64,000 bases of DNA from DAISIK01 sp036822055 (lineage in GTDB: Bacteria; Verrucomicrobiota; Verrucomicrobiia; Opitutales; Puniceicoccaceae): assembly GCA_036822055.1 (NCBI GenBank), contig DAISIK010000005.1:1-64000 (forward strand), written 5' to 3'. The stretch's first letter is position 1; the number at the start of each line of letters is the position of its first letter. Shown piece by piece: positions 62,890-64,000 of the stretch. Below the pieces are notes generated by a model. That model had not been told where the DNA came from. It made no database searches and saw nothing but the letters and a program-made list of their open reading frames with translations. The translations under genes and the position numbers were made by a program.

Positions 62890-64000
62890 TTATTTTTCAA
62901 CTTTGACGTAGCGCTGGTAGATGATTGTCAGGGTCAGGATGACCACAAACATGACCATTCCAAGGGCACAAGCGTAGCCAAAGCGCCCTTCGGCAAAGGC
63001 CGAACCGAACATGTAGAGTCCGGGGACCATACCGACATTTCCCGGACCTCCATCGGGGCCGAGGAGGATGAGAAAGGCCTCGTAGGCAGTGAGGGTGGAT
63101 ATCGTCATGAAGATTAAGTTGATCCGCACCTGAGTCATGATCAGGGGAAGCTCGATTTTGAAGATCATTCCCAAAGGCGTGACCCCATCAAGCTCGGCAG
63201 CTTCGTAAACATCTTCGGAGATGTTCTGGAGGCCTGACAGGTAAATGAGGACTCCAACGGTTCCGACCCAGGGGAAGCCCCAGAATAGGAGAGCTGGAAT
63301 GATGAGATTCTGATTTCCGAGCCAGGCGGGGGTTCCCATGTTAAACTGCTCCGTGGGACTGGTCCAAATTTCTCCAAAGAGGACGAAAAAGGAACCGACC
63401 AAAATGAAGCCGAGACCGATTTTTGAGAGAGCGGGTTTGCCGGTAAAAAAGTCGAACTTGGTCCGCACCAGTTCAAAGAGAGCAAAAGAGGCCAGCATGA
63501 GGAGGGGGAGTCTCCAGAGCTGTTCCCAAAAGATGGCAAGACCGGCGATGGTGAAGAGAGTCCAGAGAACCCAGCCCGAGCCAAGTCGGCGCGCAAGCCA
63601 GACGCACCACGCGATGAAAAAGATGGTCCCGACGAGACCGAAGGTGGGGGTGGAGAAGGCGCCGGACATTTGTGCGAACCAGATAGCAATGGGCCCGAGC
63701 AACTGGACCGTGTAGTCCGACCAACGTTCATGGCCAAGGTTTTTGCGAAAGCCGGAGAAAATGACTAAAGCTCCAAAGAGGAAAACGCCACCCAGGCTGC
63801 CGATGATTGGATTGATCAGATTGGCAGTGATCGGGCTCAGAAAACCAGCGACCTGGGGGAGAGCAGTATCCAAATAATTGAGGAGCTGCATCCCGCCAGT
63901 GGCATTGAGGAATCGGTTGAGGAGACCGAAGGAAGGATCATAAAAACTCTTCCAGATAAGGAGCCAAACCATCGAGGGGATGATCATGGGTACGACAAAG
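62890..64000 (-). CDS. MalF-like sugar ABC permease with internal hydrophobic insertion (5' end outside window)
   Basis: The frame is open to the window edge (FVVP precedes Met at 63987), so the N-terminus is missing. The visible 370 residues hold the MalF hallmarks at both ends: MIIPSMVWLLIWKSFYDPSF, then WLGNQNLIIPALLFWGFPWV, EAA loop YEAAELDGVTPLGMIFKIEL, and LIFMTISTLTAYEAFLILLG. Between (63339-63894; about 185 residues) lies an insertion with about five extra hydrophobic helices (e.g. IIGSLGGVFLFGALVIFSGF, GTIFFIAWCVWLARRLGSGW, GLGFILVGSFFVLFGEIWTS). Ordinary MalF/UgpA permeases have only a short loop here. The function of the insert is unknown. Confidence 0.85.
   Translation of the reverse strand, partial: FVVPMIIPSMVWLLIWKSFYDPSFGLLNRFLNATGGMQLLNYLDTALPQVAGFLSPITANLINPIIGSLGGVFLFGALVIFSGFRKNLGHERWSDYTVQLLGPIAIWFAQMSGAFSTPTFGLVGTIFFIAWCVWLARRLGSGWVLWTLFTIAGLAIFWEQLWRLPLLMLASFALFELVRTKFDFFTGKPALSKIGLGFILVGSFFVLFGEIWTSPTEQFNMGTPAWLGNQNLIIPALLFWGFPWVGTVGVLIYLSGLQNISEDVYEAAELDGVTPLGMIFKIELPLIMTQVRINLIFMTISTLTAYEAFLILLGPDGGPGNVGMVPGLYMFGSAFAEGRFGYACALGMVMFVVILTLTIIYQRYVKVEK

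Overview
The window looks like chromosomal backbone of a free-living, Gram-negative member of the Verrucomicrobiota, most likely class Opitutia. This is an inference from gene content. The signs are a large PilX-like (Verru_Chthon cassette A type) protein beside a LacI regulator, diaminopimelate synthesis by DapL aminotransferase together with DapB, a secreted metalloprotease with a type-3 thrombospondin-like calcium motif before its C-terminus, outer-membrane biogenesis genes (lpxA, a BamD-like protein, a TonB-dependent receptor), and several unnamed proteins of a kind common in that phylum. There is no prophage, insertion sequence, CRISPR array, rRNA or plasmid signature. Genes are dense, lie on both strands, and often overlap by 1 to 8 bases.

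Layout. 1-5.7 kb: a very large pilin-like envelope protein (its 3' end is outside the window), a LacI-type regulator, and a divergent HpcH/HpaI-type aldolase whose leader holds a perfect 19-bp palindrome. 5.8-9.2 kb: tRNA-Thr, a single-domain response regulator, and an AI-2E-type exporter / unknown protein / lpxA cluster. 9.2-12.7 kb: a vitamin uptake locus with a NadR-like kinase and PnuC-family transporter on the minus strand, divergent from a TPP riboswitch that leads a TonB-dependent receptor. 12.8-17.8 kb: hflKC, nth, and a compressed ridA-folP-folB-folK operon. 18.1-20.1 kb: a CNNM/CBS membrane protein with two small membrane proteins. 20.3-22.8 kb: the rplY-pth-rpsF-ssb-rplI operon. 22.9-25.3 kb: tatD, a ydcF-like gene and lexA with an unusual inverted repeat. 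25.5-31.4 kb: a glycosyltransferase, a class I glutamine amidotransferase, dapL, panC and nadB. 31.4-37.4 kb: a PcrA/UvrD-type helicase, hisF, a 587-residue unknown protein, and a short Rho. 37.9-41.8 kb: a secreted matrixin-like protease and a 32-residue-repeat protein. 42-48.8 kb: rpmF-plsX-fabH, then a BamD-like protein, tcdA, a lipoprotein with a SecD P1-head-like fold and an M23 peptidase, convergent with a degenerate FKBP-like protein. 49-53.1 kb: dnaK-groES-groEL. 53.2-57.5 kb: a phasin-like gene, a UbiB-family kinase, dapB, ruvA and a MenH-like hydrolase. 57.6-60.5 kb: two lipoproteins facing each other across a bidirectional terminator, a short flavodoxin and a DUF5069-type protein. 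60.8-64 kb: a carbohydrate ABC importer (ATPase plus two permeases), in which the MalF-like permease carries an extra block of about 185 hydrophobic residues.

The strongest candidates for new biology are the MalF-like permease with the internal multi-helix insertion, the riboswitch-linked vitamin locus (suggesting thiamine rather than nicotinamide riboside for the PnuC/kinase pair), the lexA inverted repeat, the altered iron-sulfur cysteine spacing of Nth, the Rho protein lacking the usual N-terminus and RNP motif, and the SecD-head lipoprotein. No self-contained unknown defence or mobile system was seen.
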